The notes: generated by a model not told the origin, from the sequence alone. A stretch of DNA of 64,000 bases from Clostridium sp. BJN0013 (GCF_040939125.1 NZ_CP162495.1:124001-188000); one strand, 5' to 3'; shown: positions 1 through 9,479, numbered from the stretch's first letter. Program-made: numbers and translations.

Positions 1-3000
1 TGAATGCCATACCCGGCTTCTTTCATTTGTTCCATGCTCATAGAGGTTAAGCGGAAGCTGCCGCGCGGTGTTGTGATTTTCTCCCCGGTCAAAAATTCGT
101 CCGGGGTCAGTTCTTTTTGCCGCTCTTGCAAAAACTCTGGTACTTGCCGATAGCCGAAACTGTCAACATAATGGGCGGCGTCCTGCCCGTTCTGATAAAG
201 CACCACCACGTCGGAAACGGAAAGACTATGTCCCTTAAAATCTTTCGGGTGGTCGATATTGAAACGGATATAAATATCTTCAAGGGAAGTTCCCTGTGTA
301 AGGGGCGCGGAATAGATAAGGTCATAGTTCGCCGGGTCAACCATGTTTCCCGCCGCTTGCAGACGGTCATAAGGCTCAAAGCGCAAATTCCGCGTTTCGT
401 CGCCATGCTTTAACTGATAAATGGAATAAGTATCTTTGTCCTGCTCGGCTTCCTGCGTCGGCTGTTCAACGTCGTCGGTTTGCTGCTGTGCTTGCGGCGG
501 TTCCTGCGGTTTTGCCTTTTCTGCCCGGATATGCGCTCTCTGTAATTCCGTAGGCTTTTCCCCGGTGAGGGGCTGAATGGCTTTTATATAATTTGCAGCA
601 AAATAGGCATTATCGGTAAGCTGCCGCTGCCATGCTTCGGCGTTGGGTGACCAACGAAAACCGTTGTTTTTAAGCTCTGTCCGCGTCGCTTCGCCCGGCT
701 TTTCCTCAAAAAAGATTTGCAGACGGTTGACTTCGGTATTGGCTTCTACCTTACCGCCCGCAAACTCCCAACCAACATAGCCGACGGTCTGTTTCTGCGA
801 TAAATCCTTTATACGGTTTTTCAAGCGTCGTATCTCTGCGCTGTTATTTGATAACGCCCATGTAGGATAGGGCTTGCCCTCAAGATGATAACCTTGCGCC
901 ATACTCGCTTTCAGTTTTTCAATGTTTTCCGGCGACAAATGAGGGCAGCCGTCAAGGGTTTTGTTCTTGCGGTAATAGGCGTTTACGGCTTTCATGGTTT
1001 CCTGTGATTGCTCCAAGCCCACAAGTTTGCTTTCCAACTTCTGAACGGCTTGCGGGTCGTCCGCGCTGATACCGCCCATGCCCGTACTGCGGATTTTGTC
1101 AAGCAATCCCTGTATTTCCTGCCATTCACCCCAATTTCTATCACGGGCGGCGTTCTGTTTTTCTTTCTGTCTAACGGGGAAATTACTGCCCCCCGCAATC
1201 AGGATAGAGGGAACGCGGGCGTCAATAGAAAATCGGCTATTCATGTTTGCTGCAAGTTTCCGGGAATAGGTATCAAGCAAGCTGTCGATTTTCTCATGGT
1301 ATATAGGGTCAACTCGCTTTTTCTGCCGTTCTGCAAGCGCGGCGACTTCCTCTACATACTGCCGGTATTCAGCCGTTGCGCTGCCCGGTTTATAATCATA
1401 AAAGCTGTTTGCGTCTTTTGCGCGGCGGGCGGCTGTTTCGTTGATAGAGTAAAACTGAACGACGGGCTGTGTTTGTTGCTCCGCCGCAGGTTGCGGCTCA
1501 TCGCTGCGTTGTTCAACCTTGTTTTGGGGCTGTCCGGTCTGTGGCGGCTCCGGTGTAATTTTTTGCTCCTGTTCCTCGGATTTTTCCGACATTGCTTGTT
1601 CCATATGCTGCTCCTTTTGGATTTCCGCAAAATGCCCGTCAATGGTGTCAATCAGCGTCGCGGCGGTACTGCGGATTGTTTCAAGAGAGCTTTTCAGTTC
1701 CGCAAGCTCACGCCCGCTGCTCCACCCGGCAACATATCCGAAAGAGTAGTCCGACGTATCAAGCCCGTAATACTGGCATACGGTATAAGCGACGCTTTCC
1801 GCTTGTACCTCGCGGGTACGACGGTCTGGACGTTCCGGCGCGTCCCGGTCGGTGTCATGTAGGGTTGCATGGGCGATTTCGTGAATGGCGGTTTTGATGT
1901 TCTGTAATTCACTCATGCCCTCATTGATTACAATGCGGCGTTCTTCATAATTGCAGCGGCCTTTGGTGCTGTCGTCCATACTCTCAAAGGTAATGTCAAA
2001 GGGAGAAGTTTTTTCAAGAGCCGCGAAAAAGTCTTTGTATTGCTTCACGTCGCCCATCAGCTCATTAACGGAAATATCGGACAATTCTTTACCCTCTGTT
2101 TGTGATACATCAAAAACAGATACCACCTTAAACGCAGGGATTTTGATTTCCTGTTCTTCGGTCACGGGCTTCCCGTCCTTATCAATAACGGGCTTGCGCG
2201 TTTCGGGGTCGATTTTTTCCATTTGCTTTTTAACGGTGAAGGGCGCGGGCGCAAGTATTTTGATTGCCTTTTCACCGGGTTTCACATGGCGGTCAAATTC
2301 CTTTTCCCATTGTCTGAATCCTTTTACAAGATTGCCGCCCTGCATGGCGATAAGCAGCGTATTGTTGAAGCTGTAATTATGAAATTTTGACATGGTACGC
2401 AGATATTCGACGTACCGTTCACTCTCAAACACGCCTGCGATACCCTGCTCCAAGCGGTCGGTTATCTCTTTCATTTTGTCGGCCGGATTTTCAGAAGTAA
2501 GGATTATCGGCATGACCGGGCGCAGCTCGGCGGGCAGCGTTGCCGCCATAGCGTCAAAATCCTCTTTTGCCGGGTTGCTGCGTTCTGCCCGTGGGAAACT
2601 CATAATACGGTATTCTTCCGGCACGTCGCGTCCGTCGTACCACTCCGTAAAGGTGTTTTTGTTGTTATAAATATAGCCCTGCTCGGTAAATCTGCCGCCC
2701 TCATTGATAGTAGCGTCGCGCCCATATTCTTCATACATGAGATACTTTTTTGCTTCTTCGGGCAGCTCCAAGCCGTCCAGCTCGTCAATAAGGTAATAGC
2801 CGTAATCTTCCTCGCTTTGGACGGTGGGATAAATCCAATAGCAATCAAGATTTTGTGCAAGGTTGATAAGGTCTTTGAGATTTCCGGCATACTCGCCATG
2901 CGTGACCGCCGCCGCAAATTTTTCCTTATCCTCGTCGCGCTGCATTTCAAGCAGCTTGCCTAAGTAGTTCAGTTCGTCTATACTGCCGCTTTGGATAACG

Positions 3001-3206
3001 GCAAGTGGCACATCAAAAGGGCAATCCTCGGTATTGGCAAAGCCATTGATAAAAAAATCCTGCGGGTTGTCTGCGGTAATACCGACGCGCCCCATAACGT
3101 CGTGAATCTGCTCCGCTGTGGCAGGCATGGAAAGCCACACGCCACCTGTTTCGCCCGTATCAAAACGGGTGCGGCTGTCTATTAAGACTGAAAATTGTTC
3201 GTTCAT
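1..3206 (-). CDS. ArdA-ArdC-YodL multidomain anti-restriction protein (3' end outside window)
   Basis: The reading frame is open from an ATG at 3206 to the window edge, giving at least 1,068 residues. An ATG four bases earlier (3210) gives only a 16-codon dead end. The start at 3206 follows a GGAG with 7-nt spacing. Residues 1 to about 215 look like ArdA, the DNA-mimic inhibitor of type I restriction (TGGVWLSMPATAEQI near the start). Residues about 225 to 520 look like the ArdC single-strand-DNA-binding domain plus zinc metalloprotease: HEIAH near residue 442 and QAESVAY as likely third ligand. A Q/E/P-rich linker, a region with GFRWSPNAEAW, and a YodL-like domain (from about 920, YSIYQLKHGDETRNL) follow. 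Its role is probably to protect the element on entry into a new host. Fusion of ArdA and ArdC in one chain is known in Tn1549-like elements, as far as I recall. Domain assignment is by eye. Confidence 0.8.
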   Translation of the reverse strand, partial: MNEQFSVLIDSRTRFDTGETGGVWLSMPATAEQIHDVMGRVGITADNPQDFFINGFANTEDCPFDVPLAVIQSGSIDELNYLGKLLEMQRDEDKEKFAAAVTHGEYAGNLKDLINLAQNLDCYWIYPTVQSEEDYGYYLIDELDGLELPEEAKKYLMYEEYGRDATINEGGRFTEQGYIYNNKNTFTEWYDGRDVPEEYRIMSFPRAERSNPAKEDFDAMAATLPAELRPVMPIILTSENPADKMKEITDRLEQGIAGVFESERYVEYLRTMSKFHNYSFNNTLLIAMQGGNLVKGFRQWEKEFDRHVKPGEKAIKILAPAPFTVKKQMEKIDPETRKPVIDKDGKPVTEEQEIKIPAFKVVSVFDVSQTEGKELSDISVNELMGDVKQYKDFFAALEKTSPFDITFESMDDSTKGRCNYEERRIVINEGMSELQNIKTAIHEIAHATLHDTDRDAPERPDRRTREVQAESVAYTVCQYYGLDTSDYSFGYVAGWSSGRELAELKSSLETIRSTAATLIDTIDGHFAEIQKEQHMEQAMSEKSEEQEQKITPEPPQTGQPQNKVEQRSDEPQPAAEQQTQPVVQFYSINETAARRAKDANSFYDYKPGSATAEYRQYVEEVAALAERQKKRVDPIYHEKIDSLLDTYSRKLAANMNSRFSIDARVPSILIAGGSNFPVRQKEKQNAARDRNWGEWQEIQGLLDKIRSTGMGGISADDPQAVQKLESKLVGLEQSQETMKAVNAYYRKNKTLDGCPHLSPENIEKLKASMAQGYHLEGKPYPTWALSNNSAEIRRLKNRIKDLSQKQTVGYVGWEFAGGKVEANTEVNRLQIFFEEKPGEATRTELKNNGFRWSPNAEAWQRQLTDNAYFAANYIKAIQPLTGEKPTELQRAHIRAEKAKPQEPPQAQQQTDDVEQPTQEAEQDKDTYSIYQLKHGDETRNLRFEPYDRLQAAGNMVDPANYDLIYSAPLTQGTSLEDIYIRFNIDHPKDFKGHSLSVSDVVVLYQNGQDAAHYVDSFGYRQVPEFLQERQKELTPDEFLTGEKITTPRGSFRLTSMSMEQMKEAGYGI

Positions 3207-3331
3207 ACATTAGCTCCTTTCGTTTCGGTTTCATAGAGGGTTTGGGAAACTTCCCAACAAGCAAAATTCCCGCCGTTCTCTGTGAGAAAAGGCGGGGATT
3301 TGACGGAAAGGGTACCCCTTTCCTATGCTTG

Positions 3332-5446
3332 CTACGAAAGTTCTTTGTCCCTCTGAATTGTAATGCGGTAGTTGACATATTTCCCGCCTGTGTCGGCTAA
3401 AAGCACCGTTCCGTCATAGGTTTTGCCTGTTTTTGGAGAATACAGCTTTTTCACTTTCACCCTGCCGTTTTTCAAAAGCTCGGCGGCAATCTTCGGCGTA
3501 AAGGCGGTTTTTCGTTCCTCAAAGAAGCGGTCATTTTTCCACATGACAAAGGCGCAATCCTTGTTTTCGCAGTAGTAATTTTTCTTGCCCTCATAGACAT
3601 TGCCGCCGCAACGGGGGCATTTGCCGATAACGGGCTTTTCATTCTTGAAACGCTCCTTGTCCGTATCGGAAAGGGACGGATAGGCTTTCACAAGTTCCCG
3701 CGCCATTTCTTCAATGCCGCGCATAAAACTGTCCGGGTCGGCGGCTCCCTTTGCAATCTGCGTCAAGGAATTTTCCCACTCGGCGGTAAGCTGCGGAGAG
3801 GTCAGGCTATCCGGCAGCACATAAACAAGATTGCTCCCGTCTTTGGTGGGAATTAGCTGCTTACCTTTGCGCTGAACAAAGCCGGATTTTACTAACTTTT
3901 CAATAACGGCGGCGCGGGTGGCGGGTGTACCGAGCCCGCGGCGTTCCGTGTCCGGGTCGGTGTTCTCATTCCCGGCGCGTTCCATAGCGGAAAGTAAGGT
4001 TGCTTCATTGTGGGGTTTCGGCGGCGTTGTGTCATGGACTGTTACCTTTGCGGCGGGTCGGTCAAAGGTCTGTCCCTCGGTAAAAGGCGGCGCGTCAAGC
4101 TCCAATACCTCGTTGTCGTCCTCCGGGTCGGGCTTCGCTTTCAGCGTTGCCCGGTAACGGTGTTCAAGCTCTTTCCACCCGGCACAAAGTACCGTCTTGC
4201 CCTTTGCGATAAACTCCTTGTCAGCGCACCCAAAAACCGCCGTAACCGCTTCATAAATGTGCGGCTCGACGGCGGCAAAGAGCAGACGCGCCCCGGCAAG
4301 GATAAGGATATTTCTTTCGCTTTCCGGCAGTTCGGCAAGGTCGGTTTTTGCAAGCTCGGTTTTTGCAAGCTCGGCGGTGGGGATAATGGCGTGGTGGTCT
4401 GATACCTTTTTGCTGTCAAGCAGACGGGAAATGTCCGGCGTGAAGTTCACGCCCTGCATGAAAGGCAGCTTGCCGCAAAGCAGGGTGGCAATGCCCGCCG
4501 CCGTACCGCCCATGTCGTCGGTCAGAAATGCGCTGTCCGTTCGTGGATAAGTCAAAAGCCGTTTTTCATATAGGCTCTGTGCAAGGTCAAGGGTCTGTTT
4601 CGCGGTATAGCCATGAATACGGTTTGCTTCCCGCTGCAAACTCGTAAGGTCAAATAACCTCGGCGGGGCGACGGTTTTCTTTTCGCGGGTCAGAGAAAGG
4701 CAAACGGCCTGTGACACTTCGCAAGCCGTTTTGAGTGCTTCCGCTTCCTCGGCAGAGCGGATCCTCGCGCTTACCGATTCCGCACCGCCCATATCAAGCC
4801 GCACATGGTAGTATTTTTCTTTCTGAAAGCCCGTTATCGCTGCGTCCCGGTCTACAAGCATTTTCAGCGTTGGGGTCTGTACCCGTCCCACATTCAAGGT
4901 CTTGCTGTACAAGCAAGAGAAAAGTCGGGTGGCGTTGATACCGATAAGCCAATCCGCTTTTGCCCTGCATAGCGCAGACGCAAAGAGGGGGTCATACTCC
5001 CGCCCGTTTTTGAGCGTGTCAAAACCTTTTTTGATTGCTGCGTCCTCCATAGAGGAAATCCAAAGACGGCGCATGTTTTTTTTGCACCCTGCCACATGGT
5101 AGACGAAACGGAAAATTAGTTCACCCTCGCGCCCTGCGTCGCAAGCGTTGATAACCTCGGAAACGTCGGGGCGGCACATGAGGTCTTTTAGGATTTTGAA
5201 TTGCTTTCGCTTGTCGGCCGCAACGGTGTATTTCCATTCCTGCGGCAGAATGGGTAAGGTTTCATAGCTCCATTTTTTGTACTGCTCCCCATAGGCGGCG
5301 GCTTCGGAAAGCCCCACTAAATGCCCGACGCACCAAGAAACAAGATAGCCCCCGCCCTCGATATACCCGTCCTTTTTTTCCTTTGCACCAAGAACGGCAG
5401 CGATAGTCTGGGCGACGCTGGGTTTTTCTGCAATGACTAACTTCAT
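3332..5446 (-). CDS. topB: DNA topoisomerase III (type IA), conjugative-element type
   Basis: This is a 704-residue type IA topoisomerase that relaxes or decatenates DNA by cutting one strand. It begins with the Toprim signature KLVIAEKPSVAQ, has DAGREGELIFR near residue 120, and the active-site region RLLTYPRTDS near residue 300. It ends with a four-cysteine zinc ribbon (CPRCGGNVYEG...CENKDC) near residue 630. I chose the ATG at 5446 because it follows a GAGGAAAATT ribosome site; a longer open frame to 5524 only reads back through the terminator of the gene upstream. Topoisomerases of this size are standard cargo of Tn1549-type elements, where they are thought to help plasmid-like replication or transfer. 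It lies between the Ard protein and two small AT-rich genes. Confidence 0.95.
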   Translation of the reverse strand: MKLVIAEKPSVAQTIAAVLGAKEKKDGYIEGGGYLVSWCVGHLVGLSEAAAYGEQYKKWSYETLPILPQEWKYTVAADKRKQFKILKDLMCRPDVSEVINACDAGREGELIFRFVYHVAGCKKNMRRLWISSMEDAAIKKGFDTLKNGREYDPLFASALCRAKADWLIGINATRLFSCLYSKTLNVGRVQTPTLKMLVDRDAAITGFQKEKYYHVRLDMGGAESVSARIRSAEEAEALKTACEVSQAVCLSLTREKKTVAPPRLFDLTSLQREANRIHGYTAKQTLDLAQSLYEKRLLTYPRTDSAFLTDDMGGTAAGIATLLCGKLPFMQGVNFTPDISRLLDSKKVSDHHAIIPTAELAKTELAKTDLAELPESERNILILAGARLLFAAVEPHIYEAVTAVFGCADKEFIAKGKTVLCAGWKELEHRYRATLKAKPDPEDDNEVLELDAPPFTEGQTFDRPAAKVTVHDTTPPKPHNEATLLSAMERAGNENTDPDTERRGLGTPATRAAVIEKLVKSGFVQRKGKQLIPTKDGSNLVYVLPDSLTSPQLTAEWENSLTQIAKGAADPDSFMRGIEEMARELVKAYPSLSDTDKERFKNEKPVIGKCPRCGGNVYEGKKNYYCENKDCAFVMWKNDRFFEERKTAFTPKIAAELLKNGRVKVKKLYSPKTGKTYDGTVLLADTGGKYVNYRITIQRDKELS

Positions 5447-5467
5447 ATAATTTTCCTCCTTTTGGGC

Positions 5468-5501
5468 ATAGAAAAAGAGCAACCAGATTTTGATTGCTCT
5501 T
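5468..5501 (-). terminator. Intrinsic terminator ahead of topB
   Basis: Read on the minus strand, AGAGCAA and TTGCTCT form a stem followed by TTTTT, just after the stop of the 81-residue gene and just before the topB ribosome site. It ends the AT-rich cargo unit. The bases after it (ATGCCCAAAAGGAGG) closely match those after the terminator at 9543-9573. Confidence 0.75.
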
Positions 5502-5530
5502 TCCATATTACATTGATATTCCATTAAAGA

Positions 5531-5776
5531 TTATCTGTCTTTTTCCGCACATTTCAAAATATATTCACGAATGCTCATATCTATAGGAATGATATTGTCG
5601 GGGTCATTATCTCCATAGACTGTAACGCTTCCTTTGTCACGTCCTACATGAATGTATACATCAAAATCATAATGGTAATTTCCTTTTGCTATTTCTTTCG
5701 CAAATTCCTTAGAAGCAATATACACAAGTGTTGTACTTGTATCATTGAATAGCTTCAGTTTTTCATTAGTTGTCAT
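5531..5776 (-). CDS. Hypothetical protein, 81 aa, AT-rich ICE cargo
   Basis: I do not recognise this protein. It is small, soluble-looking and acidic, with no membrane segment or signal peptide. Its middle (DFDVYIHVGRDKGSVTVYGD) reads like alternating beta strands. It is 20 nt downstream of the 161-residue gene and both are clearly more AT-rich than the flanking conjugation genes, so the pair probably arrived together as cargo. A terminator follows directly. Two-gene cargo units at this position are sometimes defence or toxin-immunity pairs, but nothing in the sequence shows that here. Confidence 0.6.
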   Translation of the reverse strand: MTTNEKLKLFNDTSTTLVYIASKEFAKEIAKGNYHYDFDVYIHVGRDKGSVTVYGDNDPDNIIPIDMSIREYILKCAEKDR

Positions 5777-5796
5777 ACAAATAAACCTCTCTTTTC

Positions 5797-6282
5797 TTAA
5801 AGTGTTTTCATTATTTGTTCAATGTTTATGTAATCAAAAATATTGTTAAAAGTTGAATAATCCACATAAAAACTTTTTCTTAGATGGTCTTTCTCAATAC
5901 CTTTTAAACATTCTCGAATAGCTTCTTTTATTTCTGTATCAATGGGGTTGGAAACATAGAAATGAGTTCCATTTGCATGAATATCTTGGATAAAATGTTT
6001 TTGCTTGCTGTCTGCATAATATATCTTATCTAAAGAACGATATATATCAAACCATACATCATGTTTTGATACTGAGATTTTTATAAAACCAACAATTTGA
6101 TTATATCTCCATAAACAATGAGGAAAGCATATAGCCGATATACCCGATTTTGCACTGTCATCAGTGTGTCCGCTATTGATAAATGTATTATACAAATTAG
6201 TTTTTTTATTATTCCAACGTTTATTAAATTCTTTTTCGCTCATAGAGTAAATCGGTATTTCAAATAAAGTTTTCTGTTCCAT
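5797..6282 (-). CDS. Hypothetical protein, 161 aa, AT-rich ICE cargo
   Basis: Unrecognised. The start is supported by GGAAGTGGGATT just upstream. The protein is rich in aromatic residues and Lys/Asn, with no obvious transmembrane segment. A central stretch (WRYNQIVGFIKISVSKHDV) suggests a beta sheet. It is the first gene of a two-gene AT-rich cargo unit inserted between the DUF4366 module and topB. Base composition resembles the clostridial host rather than the ICE backbone, which fits a later acquisition. Confidence 0.6.
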   Translation of the reverse strand: MEQKTLFEIPIYSMSEKEFNKRWNNKKTNLYNTFINSGHTDDSAKSGISAICFPHCLWRYNQIVGFIKISVSKHDVWFDIYRSLDKIYYADSKQKHFIQDIHANGTHFYVSNPIDTEIKEAIRECLKGIEKDHLRKSFYVDYSTFNNIFDYINIEQIMKTL

Positions 6283-6331
6283 AATCCCACTTCCTTTCTA
6301 ACCTTATCTTACCATAGTAATATAAGTAAGT

Positions 6332-6508
6332 CTATTTGGATTGTTTATTTGTAAGTATTTTAATACAGTACCCGACACAAGAATTTTGCTCCTTATAAGG
6401 GCAGCTTTCACAAGCCGGGGAATGAGAAACGGGCGGAGTATTTTCACGCCGCCCGTTTGGTTTTTTGGTCATCATCTTTTCATAAACACTGTCAGTAAAC
6501 CATGTCAT
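6332..6508 (-). CDS. Small Cys-rich ICE protein, 58 aa
   Basis: The ATG overlaps the stop codon of the DUF4366 gene (ATGA), which indicates translational coupling. The 58-residue product has four cysteines in its C-terminal half (CESCPYKEQNSCVGYC), a spacing that suggests a small metal site or disulfides. I do not know its function. Its conserved place after DUF4366 in this type of element suggests a role in conjugation, but this is inference. Confidence 0.65.
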   Translation of the reverse strand: MTWFTDSVYEKMMTKKPNGRRENTPPVSHSPACESCPYKEQNSCVGYCIKILTNKQSK

Positions 6509-7143
6509 GGGGTGTCCTCCCCGTTGTCCTCACTTTCTTCCGTTTCGGGCTGTTCGTCCTCGTCGTATTCGTCAAAGTCAAAATCTTCAAGGTCAGTATC
6601 GCCCTTGACAGCTTGCTTCGGCTTTAAAATCTTAAAATAATAGAACGCGCCGCCAATCCCGGCAAAGAGCAGCAGCACCATGAGCAGTATACCGCCCGTA
6701 TTGCTTTTTCCCTCTTTGGGCTGTTCCGGCTCCGGCTGCGGTGTCGGTTCGGGGGTAGGCTCTGTGGTGACTTCTGAATCTTGCGGTAGCTTATCTTCGT
6801 CTATGAGAGCCAGTAAGTCGGATTCGTCTACTTGATTGAGGAAATGGACGGTGTTTTCGCCCTGTGCTGCGTTGTCAATAATGATGTAAAAGTAATTGCC
6901 GCCTTTGCTTTTTACAACGATAAACTGCTTATCCTCGGCAGCGTCGCCCTCTATGTTGTCCACAAGGCTTATGTTGCCCTCTGGAGTAAGGGGCTGCGGC
7001 TCGGCGGTTTCTACAATTACGTTGCTGTCGTCAGTAGGAATGTTCTCACCACCGCTCGCATAGGCGGTAACAGAAAAGCCGCCCATAAGTACAAGAGCGG
7101 CGCAAAGGGCTGTCAGCGTTCTAAAAATTCTCTTATTCTTCAT
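6505..7143 (-). CDS. DUF4366 surface/membrane protein of the conjugation module
   Basis: A 212-residue protein with an N-terminal signal peptide (basic KNKR, a hydrophobic run, then TAYASGG as likely cleavage region). It has an extracellular domain, a Pro/Glu/Thr-rich spacer (TEPTPEPTPQPEPEQP), one C-terminal transmembrane helix (GGILLMVLLLFAGIGGAFYY) and an acidic cytoplasmic tail of Asp/Glu. I chose the ATG at 7143 because it begins the signal peptide. It overlaps the end of the DUF4315 gene and its own stop overlaps the next start, so three genes are coupled. The DUF4315-DUF4366 pair is a fixed part of Tn1549-like transfer regions; the molecular role is unknown. Confidence 0.85.
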   Translation of the reverse strand: MKNKRIFRTLTALCAALVLMGGFSVTAYASGGENIPTDDSNVIVETAEPQPLTPEGNISLVDNIEGDAAEDKQFIVVKSKGGNYFYIIIDNAAQGENTVHFLNQVDESDLLALIDEDKLPQDSEVTTEPTPEPTPQPEPEQPKEGKSNTGGILLMVLLLFAGIGGAFYYFKILKPKQAVKGDTDLEDFDFDEYDEDEQPETEESEDNGEDTP

Positions 7144-7390
7144 TCTCGGTGTCCTCCTGTTTGTCATAGTCTGCGGGAACGGCAGCAATGCCGGGGATAG
7201 GCTCGCCGGAAAGCATAGCAGTAAGCTCCTGCGGGGTCATGCGCATAGAGCGCACAAGCTGAACAATTTGCAGATTTTCAGCTTCCGTTTTTTGCGATTC
7301 AAGCCCTTTCAGCTTATTTTGATACTCTGTGATTTTCTCACGGGTCTTTTGGATTTCCCGGTCGATACGGTCAATTTTGGTATTTGCCAT
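7133..7390 (-). CDS. DUF4315 family coiled-coil protein
   Basis: An 85-residue protein. Residues 5 to 45 form a strongly charged coiled coil (IDREIQKTREKITEYQNKL), and the C-terminal part is acidic. No membrane segment. The start has a good GAGT-type ribosome site. It sits between the CHAP hydrolase and DUF4366, the usual place for this family in Tn1549-type elements. Function is not known; a scaffold for the transfer machinery is plausible. Confidence 0.85.
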   Translation of the reverse strand: MANTKIDRIDREIQKTREKITEYQNKLKGLESQKTEAENLQIVQLVRSMRMTPQELTAMLSGEPIPGIAAVPADYDKQEDTENEE

Positions 7391-7421
7391 TGTGTGATAC
7401 TCCTTTCAATTTCAAAAATTG

Positions 7422-9479
7422 TCAGTTCCAATTCATCAGCCCATAGCCTTTGATACAGGCATAGTCAAGGGAATAGCTCTTGATTTTGCAGGCGTCGCCG
7501 GAATTGCCCTCAACGGTGTAAACGCGGCTTCCGTCTGTGCCGATAACAAGCCCTACATGGTCTGCGCTCCCGTCTGAATCCCAATCGAAAAAGATAGCGT
7601 CACCGGGGGCTATGTTGCTGTAATTTCGGTCGCCCCATTGTTTGTGAGAGGTAAACCACGGAATCCCCTGCGACTGGCAAGCTGCAAAGCGCGGCTCGGA
7701 TAAGCCCGCCTGCCCGTAGCACCAAGATACAAAACAAGCGCACCATTCGACGCGGCTGTTGAAGCCGTACCAGCTCCAATAGGGAGAACCGCCCACGTTG
7801 CCGACTTGCGATTTTGCAAGGTCTACAAGCTGCGGATTGCCGGGACGTGTGCCATTTACAAAATGAACGCCGCTTAAATCCTCGGACGGGCTTCCGTCTG
7901 GAGAGCCGCCGCCAAAAATCAAGGACTTATTGCCGCTTGTTTCAAGATACACGCGGTACATTTCAAGCTGCTCTGCCGTTAAAAGCTCCGGCACAAAAGA
8001 GGATATAGGCTTATTTGTCAGCTTGATATTGAGAATGTAATAGTTGTAGGGTACTTCAACGGTGTAAGTGTCTGTGTGGCTGTTCCCGTCTGCGTCCGTC
8101 CATGTATCGGTGCGGGTTTCTGTCCGATAGCGTACCTCCATGGTTTCGGTCAGCGTCAGCGTATACTGCCTGTCAAAAACGCGCTGCAATTCTGCCTGTG
8201 CGCTTTGTGGAGTGTAGCTCTGCAAAAGAGCGGTCAGATAGGAAGCCAGTTCATGCGGGTTATGCCCGATATTATCAAGGTCATAGCGGTATTCGTCATA
8301 GCCGGGGTTGTCACGCTCGATATTATCTATCCTGTTTTGCAGCTCATTTTCCTTTGCTGCGTAGCTGTTTTCCACTGCCACAAGGTCGCTGTCCTCCGAC
8401 GTGTACGATGTACCAAGTATGCCGTTCAGTGTGCCGGAGAACATAGTGGAACAAGAGGACAGCCCCGTAAAAATCATAATAAACAGCAGCAGCGCGGCAA
8501 TAGCAATTATCACGCCTGCCGGGTGCCGTGCTACAAATGCCACCGTGTTCCTTGTCTGCTCGGCGGTTTTCTTTGCCGCCTTGCGGATATTTTTCGCAGT
8601 GTTTACGCCGCCCGTTTTCGCTGCCTTTGCATACTGCCGCTTAATTTGCTGCTTCTGCCAAAGGCGGGAAACAGGATTGCTTTTAAGCTGCGGGTTGTCG
8701 TGCAGCGTCTTACGATACTGAAAATCCACGTTTGCCTTAAACGCCGCTTTTTCCGCTTTTGCTGCCGCCCGGTAAGGTTTCAGCTTGTGGCTGCGGTAGC
8801 CCTGCCGTATTTTCCGCGCCCCGTATTTTGCGCCGTACTCCGCTAATTCCTCGGTTTTGTGCGCTCCCTCAACGCCGGAATTGTCCTTTTCAACGGAATG
8901 TATCTTGTTGTGAATAAAAATACCCACTTCCTGCGCGGGGCGGGGCAACGGGTTTTTGTTGGAATTTCCGGGCATGGGCTTTTCCCGTTCCTCAAAGTGC
9001 AGACGGGTTTTGCCTTTGCCTGTGGCTTCATCAGAGGTGCGCTCCGTAACAAGTTTCTTTTTCTTCGGAATAGTCGCCTTTGCCGCGTCCAAGCGGTCAG
9101 CCGTTTTGTCGGATTTCTTGATATACCTTTCAAGCTCCGGGGTATGAAGTTCCTCGTCGGTAAATTGCAGACGGGACGATTTCGTTTGTGCGGCGGCTTC
9201 CCGCTGCGCCCTCTGTACCGCCTTTTTTGACGCTTTGCGGGTATGCGCCGCGTCTATGCGGTGAAAAAGCTGCGCGGTGGCTCCCGTGTCCTGCCTATGG
9301 GAAAGTCCGGGCGCAGGGAGTAAATGGGCGGTGTCAGAAGATACCGGGTCAAGCTGCGCTGCGTCCTGTTTGGCTTGCTGTTCTGGCGTTTTCTGAAAAT
9401 CCGCATCCTGCTCCCGTTTGCTTACACGCTCGGTTTCGCCTGTTGTTTCGTTTTGTTTCATCAGCCCATCGTGGGTCAT
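7422..9479 (-). CDS. CD1108-type conjugation protein with C-terminal CHAP/NlpC-P60-like amidase domain
   Basis: A large bitopic protein of about 685 residues. The first 320 residues are highly charged and cytoplasmic. One transmembrane helix (VIIAIAALLLFIMIFTGLSS) follows, then an extracellular part. The last 130 residues are a cysteine-peptidase fold: catalytic Cys in EWCACFVSWC, His in GSADHVGLVIG, and a final acidic/Asn residue in TVEGNS. It should cut peptidoglycan so that the mating channel can cross the wall, like VirB1/TcpG lysins. The start is unclear: the frame is open to 9557, but a strong AAGGAGGTG at 9529-9537 has no ATG, GTG or TTG at proper spacing. The ATG at 9479 is the conservative choice. 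Confidence 0.85.
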   Translation of the reverse strand: MTHDGLMKQNETTGETERVSKREQDADFQKTPEQQAKQDAAQLDPVSSDTAHLLPAPGLSHRQDTGATAQLFHRIDAAHTRKASKKAVQRAQREAAAQTKSSRLQFTDEELHTPELERYIKKSDKTADRLDAAKATIPKKKKLVTERTSDEATGKGKTRLHFEEREKPMPGNSNKNPLPRPAQEVGIFIHNKIHSVEKDNSGVEGAHKTEELAEYGAKYGARKIRQGYRSHKLKPYRAAAKAEKAAFKANVDFQYRKTLHDNPQLKSNPVSRLWQKQQIKRQYAKAAKTGGVNTAKNIRKAAKKTAEQTRNTVAFVARHPAGVIIAIAALLLFIMIFTGLSSCSTMFSGTLNGILGTSYTSEDSDLVAVENSYAAKENELQNRIDNIERDNPGYDEYRYDLDNIGHNPHELASYLTALLQSYTPQSAQAELQRVFDRQYTLTLTETMEVRYRTETRTDTWTDADGNSHTDTYTVEVPYNYYILNIKLTNKPISSFVPELLTAEQLEMYRVYLETSGNKSLIFGGGSPDGSPSEDLSGVHFVNGTRPGNPQLVDLAKSQVGNVGGSPYWSWYGFNSRVEWCACFVSWCYGQAGLSEPRFAACQSQGIPWFTSHKQWGDRNYSNIAPGDAIFFDWDSDGSADHVGLVIGTDGSRVYTVEGNSGDACKIKSYSLDYACIKGYGLMNWN

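Noticed and set aside
107-413. Short ORFs on both strands within the first 3.2 kb
   Set aside because: They lie inside the long open frame of the Ard protein and are out of frame or antisense to it.
5447-5524. A 26-residue N-terminal extension of topoisomerase III
   Set aside because: It reads through a terminator and lacks a ribosome site, while the ATG at 5446 gives the conserved family start.
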